DNA from: an uncultured Bacteroidota bacterium
GTDB taxonomy: Bacteria > Bacteroidota > Bacteroidia > Chitinophagales > Chitinophagaceae
Reading direction: 5' to 3'
Length of the DNA: 64,000 bases
Assembly (NCBI GenBank): GCA_903837525.1
Contig: CAILUU010000054.1
Location: forward strand, 18,933 to 82,932
A program made the position numbers and the translations under genes. How positions within the stretch are numbered: position 1 is the first letter of the stretch; each line of letters starts with the position of its first letter. Below the pieces are notes generated by a model, which had not been told where the DNA came from, did no database searches, and saw only the letters and a program-made list of their open reading frames with translations. Shown piece by piece: positions 1 to 8,315 of the stretch.

Positions 1-1272
1 GCAATTGCAACAAAACATTTTGGCGGAACGTTGCGTAATACGCTAAATGTAACTGCAGGGCTTGGCGGTATGGGTGGTGCACAACCATTAGCCATTACAA
101 TGAACGAAGGTGTAGCCTTAGTTGCAGAAGTGGAAGAATGGAGAATAGATAAACGTATTGAAACAAAATATTTAGATGAAAAGTATACAGATATTGATGA
201 AGCAATTGATGCGGCATTAAAATATAAAGCTGAAGGTAAAGCAGTAAGCATTGGAGTTTTATGTAATGCTATTAACTTACTGCAACGCTTACTCGAAAGA
301 AATAATATACCAGATACTCTTACAGATCAAACATCTGCACACGACCCATTAATTGGTTATATACCACATAGTTTAACTAACGAACAAGCTAATATATTAA
401 GGGAAGCCGATAAAGGCAACTATTTGCAATTAAGCTATTCCAGTATGTATTTGCATGTACAATTAATGTTGCAATTAATGGATAAAGGAGCCATTACATT
501 TGATTATGGAAATAACTTACGAGCCAGAGCAGATGAATATGAAAAAATTCAGTTGTCAGTGGTGAATAAAGAGTCGAAAGTCACTAACCATTCACTATTC
601 ACTCCCCACCGCTGTTTTGCTTTCCCTGGCTTTGTACCTGCATACATACGCCCTTTATTTTGCGAAGGAAAAGGACCCTTTAGGTGGGCAGCACTTAGCG
701 GCGACCCTAACGATATTGCCTTAACAGATGAAGTAATGATGAATCTTTTTCCTGAAAATACAGGAATGCTACGTTGGATGAAAATGGCAAAAGAAAAAAT
801 TGCTTTTCAAGGATTACCCGCACGTATTTGTTGGATAGGGCAGGGCGATAGAGAAAAAGCTGGGCTTGCATTTAACGAACTAGTACGCACAGGCAAAGTA
901 AAAGCCCCCATAGTAATTGGTAGAGATCATTTAGATACTGGTAGCGTAGCCTCTCCCAATAGAGAAACTGAAGCGATGTTGGATGGTAGCGATGCTGTTG
1001 CCGATTGGCCAATATTAAATGCACTAGTAAATACTGCAGGTGGGGCAAGTTGGGTAAGCCTACACCACGGTGGTGGGGTAGGAATGGGGTACAGCATACA
1101 TAGTGGTATGGTAATAGTGGCAGACGGTACACCAGATGCTGCGGCTAGGCTTAGCCGTGTGTTATGTAACGATCCTGGTATAGGTGTAATACGCCATGCC
1201 GATGCTGGGTATACCATTGCAAAAGATACGTTAGCAAAAAATGGATTAGATTATAAGGAAAGATTGAAGTAA
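1..1272 (+). CDS. hutU: urocanate hydratase, 3' part (5' end outside the window)
   Basis: Urocanase converts urocanate to imidazolone propionate in histidine degradation, using tightly bound NAD+. The reading frame is open from base 1, so the gene begins upstream; about 423 residues are visible. Family motifs seen are [14 protein letters not shown] near the visible start, [36 protein letters not shown] (with the conserved cysteine), [19 protein letters not shown] and [16 protein letters not shown]. By recalled comparison with Pseudomonas HutU, the part after GGMGGAQP is about 22 residues too long. The excess lies just before FAFPGFVP and looks like repeat-derived sequence (see findings). No other hut gene follows; the next gene is an unrelated reductase 65 bases downstream. 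Family call is secure. Confidence 0.95.
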   Translation, partial: AIATKHFGGTLRNTLNVTAGLGGMGGAQPLAITMNEGVALVAEVEEWRIDKRIETKYLDEKYTDIDEAIDAALKYKAEGKAVSIGVLCNAINLLQRLLERNNIPDTLTDQTSAHDPLIGYIPHSLTNEQANILREADKGNYLQLSYSSMYLHVQLMLQLMDKGAITFDYGNNLRARADEYEKIQLSVVNKESKVTNHSLFTPHRCFAFPGFVPAYIRPLFCEGKGPFRWAALSGDPNDIALTDEVMMNLFPENTGMLRWMKMAKEKIAFQGLPARICWIGQGDREKAGLAFNELVRTGKVKAPIVIGRDHLDTGSVASPNRETEAMLDGSDAVADWPILNALVNTAGGASWVSLHHGGGVGMGYSIHSGMVIVADGTPDAAARLSRVLCNDPGIGVIRHADAGYTIAKDTLAKNGLDYKERLK

Positions 1273-1337
1273 TTTTTTCTTGTTCATTTCAACTTCTATA
1301 GCATCACTTTAATTAGCGTGTGAATAACCAAAAAATT

Positions 1338-2390
1338 ATGCAAAATCAATTTTTACTTTATGGAGCAAATGGCTATACAGGTCAATTAATTGCCAAACTT
1401 GCTGCTAAATATAACCTACAACCCATACTTGCTGGCAGAACAGAGGAAGCTATAAAGCCTATGGCTGAAGAGTTGCAGCTGCCCTACGTAGTTATTGATT
1501 TAAATGATACTGAAAAATTAGAAACTGCATTACAACAAGTAAAAGTTGTACTTCATTGTGCTGGGCCATTTTGCCAAACTGCTAAGCAAATGATAACGGC
1601 ATGTTTAAAAACGGGTGTACATTATTTAGATATTAACGGCGATGTAAGTGTGTTTGAATATTTAAAAACATTTGATACAAAAGCCAAAGAAAAAAATATA
1701 ATGGTAATGCCTGGCGTTGGGTTTGATGTTGTACCAACCGATTGTATTGCACTGCAATTAAAAAATAAATTACCCAATGCTACTCATTTAAAATTAGCAT
1801 TTATATCTGTTAATGGGGGCTTATCGCATGGTACTGCAATTACCATGGCTAGCAAAATTGGCGAAGGTGGTTGTGTAAGGGAAAATGGCATGATTAAAAG
1901 AACACCGCTTGGTCACAAATGGATGTGGTTAAATTTTGGTGAGCAAAAATTATTTGTAATGACTATTCCTTGGGGCGACATTTCTACTGCACATTTTACC
2001 ACAGGTATTTTGAATATTGAAACCTACACAGGCATAAAACCCAAAATAGTTAACATTTTAAAATTTCAATGGGCATTTAATTGGTTATTACGTACAAGAT
2101 TTATTCGTAATATTATTAAGAAAAAAATAAAAGCAAAACCTACCGGACCAAGTGATGAACAACGTTTAAAAAGTAAAAGTTTAGTTTGGGGAGAGGCAAC
2201 TAATTTAGCTGGCGAAAAAGTAACGGCAAGTATAAGTTGCTTAGATGGATATTCCTTAACAGCTCATAGTAGCTTGATAATTGTACAAAAAATACTTATG
2301 GGCAATTTTAAAATTGGTTACCAAACTCCGGCATTAGTATATGGCGAAAACCTAATTTTTGAGTTGCCTAAAACCCATAAACTAAGTTAA
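1338..2390 (+). CDS. saccharopine dehydrogenase-like NAD(P)-binding reductase
   Basis: This is a Rossmann-fold protein of the saccharopine dehydrogenase / trans-acting enoyl reductase group. The N-terminus carries a dinucleotide-binding loop (FLLYGANGYTGQLIAKLAAKY) followed by the AGR motif and VLHCAGPF, typical of these proteins. The C-terminal half (about residues 170-350) is the family-specific part. The substrate cannot be read from sequence: relatives include lysine-pathway enzymes and lipid enoyl reductases. A GTG at 1320 would add six residues; the ATG at 1338 was chosen because it places the Rossmann strand at the usual distance from the N-terminus. Same strand as hutU, but with no functional link visible. 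Confidence 0.8.
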   Translation: MQNQFLLYGANGYTGQLIAKLAAKYNLQPILAGRTEEAIKPMAEELQLPYVVIDLNDTEKLETALQQVKVVLHCAGPFCQTAKQMITACLKTGVHYLDINGDVSVFEYLKTFDTKAKEKNIMVMPGVGFDVVPTDCIALQLKNKLPNATHLKLAFISVNGGLSHGTAITMASKIGEGGCVRENGMIKRTPLGHKWMWLNFGEQKLFVMTIPWGDISTAHFTTGILNIETYTGIKPKIVNILKFQWAFNWLLRTRFIRNIIKKKIKAKPTGPSDEQRLKSKSLVWGEATNLAGEKVTASISCLDGYSLTAHSSLIIVQKILMGNFKIGYQTPALVYGENLIFELPKTHKLS

Positions 2391-2530
2391 TAAGTACAGG
2401 TGTAATGTTGTAATTAGCCGCTTCTAAAAAAGCCCTTCGCCCCTTTATCAGTAATAGTTTATACAAAATTATGGATAAATAAATCTGCAAGAAAATTAGC
2501 AAATCGTTTAAAATCTTGCAGATTTGTATC

Positions 2531-2700
2531 ATGCTAGCAAAGCAAAAAAACGATGCACAAATTGGTTTTTACAGCAGTTTTGAAGAACAGTTAAATCATT
2601 CACATCCACTTTAGATTTTAGCAAACAGGATTGATTGGAATGTTTTGAAGATGCTTTTAAAAAACATTATAGTGCTACACAAGGCAAGCCAGCCAAGTGA
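2531..2700 (+). pseudogene. decayed N-terminus of an IS5/DUF772-type transposase
   Basis: Translation from the ATG at 2531 gives MLAKQKNDAQIGFYSSFEEQ, then LNHSHPL, a TAG stop at 2612 in place of the expected tyrosine, then ILANRIDWNV. A one-base frameshift follows, then FEDAFKKHYSATQGKPAK and another stop. This matches, from family knowledge, the start of IS5-type transposases common in Bacteroidota (FYSTFEEQLN-HPLYILA-KIDW...GKPAKPIRLM). At least two stops and one frameshift make it inactive, and the rest of the element, including the catalytic DDE part, is absent. No terminal repeats could be identified. Confidence 0.7.
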
Positions 2701-2852
2701 ATTGATTTTAAAAATAAATAAATTGGTTTGCTTTTTGCTACAATTTTTTTGATAGGGGTTAGTTAATTAGTTATTAATATATTAATGACTGTCATTTTGT
2801 ATTGACGGTATTTTTAAATCCTTACTTAGTAAAAAAATTAAAACTATTGTAT

Positions 2853-2882
2853 ATAAAAAAAAGCTGCCTTTTAAGACAGCCT
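2853..2882 (-). terminator. intrinsic terminator of trxA
   Basis: Read on the minus strand, a GCTGtCTT...AAGGCAGC hairpin (2863-2880) with a short loop is followed by eight T residues. It lies 36 bases after the trxA stop codon. Confidence 0.8.
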
Positions 2883-2918
2883 CTTTCGTACTAAAATCAT
2901 TGTTGCAATTAGTAGGTA

Positions 2919-3236
2919 TTATTTATGTAATTCAATTTTCTTTACAAAATTAGCTTTTGGTTGTGCACCTACTAATTTATCAACTACTTCGCCATTTTTT
3001 ACAAATAAAATAGCTGGTATACTTGTAATGCCGTAGGTAGTAGATATTTGTGGATTATTATCAACATTAACCTTACCAATATTTACTGTACCAGCATAGT
3101 CCTTTGCTAATTCTTCAATTACTGGGCCAATTGCACGGCAAGGGCCACACCATTCTGCCCAAAAATCAATTACATTTAATTTATTACTTTCTAAAACATC
3201 TGTTTTAAAGTTTGCGTCTGTAAATTCTAAAGCCAT
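2919..3236 (-). CDS. trxA: thioredoxin
   Basis: A 105-residue cytoplasmic thioredoxin, the usual length. The redox motif WAEWCGPCRAIGPV has the cysteines at residues 30 and 33, and the conserved cis-proline occurs in SIPAIL. No signal peptide is present. It provides reducing power to ribonucleotide reductase, methionine sulfoxide reductase and other enzymes; msrA lies about 11 kb away. It follows dnaE on the same strand with a 312-base gap, and has its own Bacteroidota-type promoter (3268-3275) and a strong terminator, so it is probably a single-gene transcript. Confidence 0.95.
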   Translation of the reverse strand: MALEFTDANFKTDVLESNKLNVIDFWAEWCGPCRAIGPVIEELAKDYAGTVNIGKVNVDNNPQISTTYGITSIPAILFVKNGEVVDKLVGAQPKANFVKKIELHK

Positions 3237-3548
3237 AATAATATTATTTTATTTTTATTGTAGTTGGCAAATTTACAACCAATACTTATAATGTGCATTA
3301 AGGACATATCCACATTATGTTAATGTGCCAAAGAGGCTTTTTTGTATGCCACGTATCCACAGAATATAAAAAAGGCGGAATTCGCGAAGAAGAAAATGAA
3401 AACCAAAGAGACGGAGAGTAAATTGAATTATTGTTGTGTCTGTACTGTAAAAACTACCTAAAATGCCACGGAGGCAACGAAAAAGGAATTTTTAGTTTGA
3501 ATTGTTTAATTTCTATTTTAGTGATTTTCAACTGCCAACTGAAAACTG
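3237..3548. other. intergenic stretch rich in decayed short repeats
   Basis: No gene is seen in this 312-base gap between dnaE and trxA. It holds the trxA -7 box and fragments of repeat-like text: CCAAAGAGACGGAGAG (3403-3418), GCCACGGAGGCAACG (3465-3479) and CAACTGCCAACTGAAAACTG (about 3530-3549). The last runs directly up to the dnaE stop codon. Confidence 0.5.
3268..3275 (-). promoter_or_regulatory. Bacteroidota -7 box upstream of trxA
   Basis: On the minus strand this reads TAAATTTG, matching the TAnnTTTG consensus. The predicted start is about four bases downstream, giving a leader of roughly 28 bases before the trxA ATG. No clear -33 TTTG is visible. Confidence 0.5.
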
Positions 3549-6500
3549 CTAACCCGTCAAAACACTAACCTCCAAATCTTTATGTTCATTTAAAAATATA
3601 GCCATATCATCGTTCATGGTAAAACCACTTTCTAAAGTGTATAAACCAACTTTTAGGTTATGGCGACTTTCTTTTATATTAAATTTTAACGACGTTTTTC
3701 CAGGATGCTCTTTAATGTTATTATCTACAAAATCTATGAGGGTTTCATTAATAAATTGGGGCTCAATATCAATAACTACTTGTTTGGTTAAGGCTGATTT
3801 TATGGTTTCTAACAAATGAAGTTTGCCCAATTTAAATTCGTATTGATTGCTATTGTATCTTGTTTTAAAACCACCTTCAAGTAGTACTATAATGCCTTTT
3901 TCTAAATAGTTGGTGTAGCGTACATAATCTTCACTCCACAAAAAGAATTCGCTTTTACCACTGTAATCTTCAATGGTTAAAATGCCAAAGTTTTTACCCG
4001 TTTTGGTAAGCCTATGTTGTACATCTATAACTAAACCTGCTAATCTAAATTGCTTTGCAGGGTTTGTTATAGTGTTTACAGCATTTTTATATTCTGTAAA
4101 ATCTGCAAGGGATGAAATATTGTAATGGCGCATTTCAAATTTGTAATTATCTAGCGGATGTCCACTCATATACATACCCGTAACTTCTTTTTCAAAATCT
4201 AATTGTTGTATAAGCTGCCAAGGCTCACAAGGCAATAATTTTGGCGGCACAATATCGGGCATTACCATATCGCCAAATAAGGTGTTGGTAGAGGATGCCG
4301 AATTTGTTTGATACACACTTCCAAATTTTATTACTTTTTCCAACGCCACCACATCGCCAGGGGCTTGATAAAAATATTGAGCTCTATGCCAAGCCTTAAA
4401 ACAATCAAAAGCACCTGCATACACCAAACTTTCTAACGACTTTTTATTTACCGTACGTTGATTAACTCGTTTTACTAAATCAAAAATATCTTTAAAATGC
4501 CCATGTTTATCTCGTTCAATAATTACATCTTCAATAGCTTTTTCGCCAACGCCTTTTAAGCCGCTAAATCCAAAGCGTATTTCTCCTTTTTTATTTACTG
4601 CAAATCCATTTTGGCTTTCATTAATATCTGGTCCCAATACTTTTAAGCCCATGCGTTTGCACTCTTCCATAAAAAAAGTAATCTTATCAATACTACCAGA
4701 GTGGTTTAACACCGCCGCCATATATTCGCTAGGGTAGTGGGCTTTTAAATATGCTGTTTGGTAGGCCACAAAAGCATAACAAGTACTATGACTTTTATTA
4801 AAAGCATATTGAGCAAAAGCTTCCCAATCGGTCCAAATTTTTTCTAGTTTTTCTAGCGGATGATTTTTTGCAGTTGCTCCATCTACAAATTGTGTTTTCA
4901 TTTTATTGAGCACCGAAATTTGTTTTTTACTCATTGCTTTACGCAACACATCAGCATCTCCTTTACTAAAACCTGCTAGCTTTTGCGATAGCAACATCAC
5001 CTGCTCCTGATACACCGTAATGCCATACGTTTCTTTTAAGTGCTCTTCCATATCTGTCAAATCGTACTGCACTTGTTTTTTGCCGTGTTTACGGTCAATA
5101 TATTCAGGAATATAACTCATAGGGCCTGGCCTGTACAAGGCATTCATGGCAATTAAGTCATCAAATTTATCGGGCTTAAGTTCTCGTAAATATTTTTGCA
5201 TACCTGGGCTTTCAAACTGAAACGTTCCATTTGTATCGCCATGTTGGTAAAGCTTGTAGGTTTGTTCATCATCTAACGGAATGGTATCTATATCAATAAC
5301 TACACCGTGGTTTTGTTTTATTAAACGAAGAGCAGTTTTTAAAATGCTAAGGGTTTTTAACCCTAAAAAGTCCATTTTAATTACACCAGCTTCTTCAATA
5401 CTATTTCCTTCAATTTGTGTTAGCCATAATTCACTTTCTTTGCTGGTGGCAACAGGTAAAAGTTCGGTTAAATCTTTTGGTGCAATGATAATGGCAGAGG
5501 CATGAATACCTGTATTACGAACAGAACCTTCCAATATTTCTGCTTCATGCAAAATGGTACTTAATAAATCTTTTCGGTTGTAAATTTCTCTTAGCTTTTT
5601 TACATTTTCTACATCATCAGCTTGTAAGGCTTCTTTTTCCTCTAACGATTTTTCGCCTGTTGTGTTGGTTGAAGCATTGGCTTCTTTTATGGTGTAGGGA
5701 GCATGCAATAAACGTTTCAAATTAATGCCCGGTCGTTCTGGTACTAATTTAGATAAGGCTCTACTTTCTGCCAGCGGCAAATCCATTACTCTGGCAACAT
5801 CGGCAATGCTACTTTTAGCAGCCATAGTACCGTAAGTAATAATTTGTGCCACCTGATTTTTCCCGTATTTCTGTACTACATAATCTATTACTTTTTGTCG
5901 TCCATCATCATCAAAATCCGTGTCAATATCGGGCATGCTCTTACGCTCTGGATTTAAGAAACGTTCAAAAAGCAAATTATACTTTATAGGATCTATATTG
6001 GTAATGCCAATGCAATACGCTACTGCACTACCTGCAGCACTACCACGGCCCGGGCCAATAAATACGCCAATATCTCTGCCATGTTTTATAAAATCGCTTA
6101 CTATTAAAAAATAACCAGCAAAGCCCATTTTTTTAATAACGCCTAGCTCAAATTGTAAGCGTTCCTCTGCCTCTGGCGTAAGAATTTTGTACCGTTCTTT
6201 TGCACCACTCCATGTTAAGTGTTCTAAATAGTCATCTTGTGTTTTGTAGTTTGCTGGTACTTCAAAAAAAGGCAATAAAATTTCTTTTTTTAAATTAAGT
6301 AAATCAATCTTATCAACTATTTCGTTTGTGTTATCAATGGCTTGTGGTAAATCTGCAAATACTTGTGACATTTCCTCCGTCGTTTTTAAATAAAACTGAT
6401 CGTTAGGAAAAGCAAAGCGTTTGTTTTTTGCATACACATCATCATCGGTAAACTCACGTAGGGCAGGGGTTGCTTGTTTTTCGCCGGTGTTTATGCACAA

Positions 6501-7190
6501 TAAAATATCGTGGGCATTAAAATCTTTTTGATCTACATAATGGCTATCGTTACTGGCAATTACTTTTACATTGTATTTTTTTGCAAATTTTAAAAGTACT
6601 TCGTTTACTTTTTCTTGATCAGGTATGCCATGCCGTTGTAACTCTACATAATAATCTTCTTGAAAAATATTTAGCCACCATTTAAACTCATTTTCGCCTT
6701 CGGCTTCGCCTTTTTTTAAAATAGTTTGCGGTACTAATGCCCCTAAACAACAAGTGGTAGCAATTAAACCTTGGTGGTATTTATGAATAAGCTCCTTATC
6801 TATACGAGGGTATTTACTGTACATCCCCTCTATATAACCTAGCGATGTTAGCTTAACTAAGTTTTTATAGCCTTGTTCGTTTTTTGCTAATAATATTTGA
6901 TGATTTCGAGGGTCCTTTTCCTCTTTACTAAATGTTTTACGATGCCTATCGCTTGTAATATAAAACTCACAGCCAACTACTGGTTTTACTTTTAAAGTAC
7001 CATCAGCATTTTTATTATAATCGCTGTAAGCTTCCTTTACAAACTCAAAAGCGCCAAACATATTTCCATGGTCGCTAATGGCTAAGGCTGGCATTCCATC
7101 GGCAATGGCTTTTTTATATAGGTTTTTAATAGATGCTGCGCCATCTAACAAAGAAAATTGTGTGTGAACGTGCAAGTGAGAAAATTTCAT
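3549..7190 (-). CDS. dnaE: DNA polymerase III alpha subunit
   Basis: Replicative polymerase of DnaE type, 1213 residues. An N-terminal PHP domain starts with HLHVHTQFSLLDGAASI and covers about residues 1-220. The palm follows, with GPGRGSAAGSAVAYC (about 378-392) and the catalytic aspartates in PDIDTDFDDDGR (about 418-429). Tandem helix-hairpin-helix and OB-fold regions (GLVIDVQHRLTKTGKNFG) lie beyond about residue 950. No separate exonuclease domain is fused, so this is not PolC. The start at HLHVHT fits family practice. The stop codon abuts repeat-like intergenic DNA. A weak -7 box (TAAGTTTG, minus strand) lies 61 bases upstream. Confidence 0.97.
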   Translation of the reverse strand: MKFSHLHVHTQFSLLDGAASIKNLYKKAIADGMPALAISDHGNMFGAFEFVKEAYSDYNKNADGTLKVKPVVGCEFYITSDRHRKTFSKEEKDPRNHQILLAKNEQGYKNLVKLTSLGYIEGMYSKYPRIDKELIHKYHQGLIATTCCLGALVPQTILKKGEAEGENEFKWWLNIFQEDYYVELQRHGIPDQEKVNEVLLKFAKKYNVKVIASNDSHYVDQKDFNAHDILLCINTGEKQATPALREFTDDDVYAKNKRFAFPNDQFYLKTTEEMSQVFADLPQAIDNTNEIVDKIDLLNLKKEILLPFFEVPANYKTQDDYLEHLTWSGAKERYKILTPEAEERLQFELGVIKKMGFAGYFLIVSDFIKHGRDIGVFIGPGRGSAAGSAVAYCIGITNIDPIKYNLLFERFLNPERKSMPDIDTDFDDDGRQKVIDYVVQKYGKNQVAQIITYGTMAAKSSIADVARVMDLPLAESRALSKLVPERPGINLKRLLHAPYTIKEANASTNTTGEKSLEEKEALQADDVENVKKLREIYNRKDLLSTILHEAEILEGSVRNTGIHASAIIIAPKDLTELLPVATSKESELWLTQIEGNSIEEAGVIKMDFLGLKTLSILKTALRLIKQNHGVVIDIDTIPLDDEQTYKLYQHGDTNGTFQFESPGMQKYLRELKPDKFDDLIAMNALYRPGPMSYIPEYIDRKHGKKQVQYDLTDMEEHLKETYGITVYQEQVMLLSQKLAGFSKGDADVLRKAMSKKQISVLNKMKTQFVDGATAKNHPLEKLEKIWTDWEAFAQYAFNKSHSTCYAFVAYQTAYLKAHYPSEYMAAVLNHSGSIDKITFFMEECKRMGLKVLGPDINESQNGFAVNKKGEIRFGFSGLKGVGEKAIEDVIIERDKHGHFKDIFDLVKRVNQRTVNKKSLESLVYAGAFDCFKAWHRAQYFYQAPGDVVALEKVIKFGSVYQTNSASSTNTLFGDMVMPDIVPPKLLPCEPWQLIQQLDFEKEVTGMYMSGHPLDNYKFEMRHYNISSLADFTEYKNAVNTITNPAKQFRLAGLVIDVQHRLTKTGKNFGILTIEDYSGKSEFFLWSEDYVRYTNYLEKGIIVLLEGGFKTRYNSNQYEFKLGKLHLLETIKSALTKQVVIDIEPQFINETLIDFVDNNIKEHPGKTSLKFNIKESRHNLKVGLYTLESGFTMNDDMAIFLNEHKDLEVSVLTG

Positions 7191-7557
7191 ATCCTAAACC
7201 CCAAAAAGGCCTTTTTTTGATTGTTTCGTTTTAAAAATCATGCTAATCATCAAACTTACAAATCTTAATGCTCTTATAAAAAAATAGTTATTCAATTGGT
7301 TATTAATTAAGTAGAATTGGATTGTAGCATACATCTCTTTAGCATTTACTCCTTAATAACCAATTGTTTACATTTGAGGGTTGCATTTTAAGGTTTTGTG
7401 ACTTACCTTAGCAACGCATAAGAAATTTATTTATTTACTAGTTTGTACAACAAGACAGATAGAAAGTTAAAAGCTAAACAAAAGAAGTAACGACACAAAG
7501 ATGATTGAGCGAATACAAGGTTAAGTAGTACATACGCCTAAACCCCCAAGTTTACGT
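7191..7557. other. divergent intergenic region with 14-bp inverted repeat
   Basis: This 367-base region separates dnaE (minus) from the NlpC/P60 gene (plus). It contains a candidate dnaE -7 box (7251-7258, minus strand) and a perfect 14-bp inverted repeat (7293-7306 and 7353-7366) with a 46-base spacer. No small gene was recognised. Confidence 0.5.
7251..7258 (-). promoter_or_regulatory. candidate -7 box for dnaE
   Basis: The minus strand reads TAAGTTTG (TAnnTTTG). It would give a leader of roughly 56 bases. No convincing -33 element is visible, so this is tentative. Confidence 0.35.
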
Positions 7558-8265
7558 ATGAAAAACTTATTTATTGTTGCTGTCTTAATTGGACTATTTT
7601 CAGCAACACCAATTGATTCCATAGCACAAAAATCTTTAAATTCTATACAGGTTATTGAAGTGCCAAAAACCCCAAAAAAGGTAAAATTTATTGATGCTAT
7701 AGAAGTTTTACGTGACTTCAAAGCTGTTGAAGCGGTTGAGGTTACACCAATACCTTCTTCCTCTAAAATAAATACACTTACATCAAAAGTTAGTGAGGTT
7801 AAAGATGTTATTGAAACATGTACTCCTTTGCAGTTTAAATTTGCACAAATGATGAATGTAGAGGTAGAAACAATGACCAATACCAAATTACTAAATTTTA
7901 TAGATGAGTGGTGGGCTACTCGTTACCGTTATGGCGGCACTACAAAAAAAGGAATTGATTGTAGTAGTTTAACCGGAACATTACTTAAAGATGTTTATGG
8001 TGTTAGTGTGCCACGCACAGCAAGGGAACAATATAGAGTATCTACCAAACTTAAAAGAGAGGAGCTAATAGAAGGTGATTTTGTTTTTTTTAATACAAGA
8101 GGAGGTGTAAGCCATGTAGGGATTTACTTAGCGAATGGTTATTTTTTACATAGTAGTGTACATAGTGGCGTTACCATTAGTAGTTTAAATGAAACCTATT
8201 ATAGCAAAAAGTATATTGGTGGAGGAAGACCAACAACAGAAAAAGAAGAAATAATTGAAGAATAA
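7558..8265 (+). CDS. secreted NlpC/P60 cell-wall hydrolase
   Basis: A 235-residue exported protein with a signal peptide (KNLFIVAVLIGLFSATPIDS, cleavage likely near AQ). The linker is of low complexity, and the C-terminal NlpC/P60 domain spans about residues 118-225. The catalytic cysteine is Cys135 in GIDCSSL and the catalytic histidine is His186 in VSHVGIYL; HSSV may give the third polar residue. The family cleaves peptide stems of peptidoglycan (D-Glu to diamino acid bonds). Flanked by divergent dnaE and convergent flippase, so it is transcribed alone and ends at a strong hairpin terminator. Confidence 0.88.
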   Translation: MKNLFIVAVLIGLFSATPIDSIAQKSLNSIQVIEVPKTPKKVKFIDAIEVLRDFKAVEAVEVTPIPSSSKINTLTSKVSEVKDVIETCTPLQFKFAQMMNVEVETMTNTKLLNFIDEWWATRYRYGGTTKKGIDCSSLTGTLLKDVYGVSVPRTAREQYRVSTKLKREELIEGDFVFFNTRGGVSHVGIYLANGYFLHSSVHSGVTISSLNETYYSKKYIGGGRPTTEKEEIIEE

Positions 8266-8288
8266 AGTAAACTTAAAATAGTTTTGAT

Positions 8289-8315
8289 AAGAGCGGCTAA
8301 AAACGCTCTTTTTTT
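8289..8315 (+). terminator. terminator of the NlpC/P60 gene
   Basis: Stem AAGAGCG (8289-8295) pairs with CGCTCTT (8304-8310), followed by a run of T. The stop codon of the opposing flippase gene (8297-8299) lies inside the loop, so the two convergent genes share this site. Confidence 0.8.

Larger units (their letters stand above)
2391..2918. other. intergenic stretch with transposase relic and trxA terminator
   Basis: This 528-base gap between the reductase and the convergent trxA gene has no intact gene. It contains a decayed IS5-type transposase N-terminus (2531-2700) and, at its right end, the terminator of trxA. The rest is A+T-rich with nothing I can name. Confidence 0.6.

Noticed and set aside
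872..1217. Two overlapping minus-strand open frames inside hutU
   Set aside because: They lie wholly within a well-supported coding sequence, have odd composition and no family resemblance; antisense shadows.
7521..7886. Minus-strand open frame of 121 codons overlapping the NlpC/P60 gene start
   Set aside because: The opposite strand has a clear signal peptide and catalytic domain in frame; the minus frame has Ser/Thr-rich composition typical of antisense of lysine/valine-rich coding DNA.
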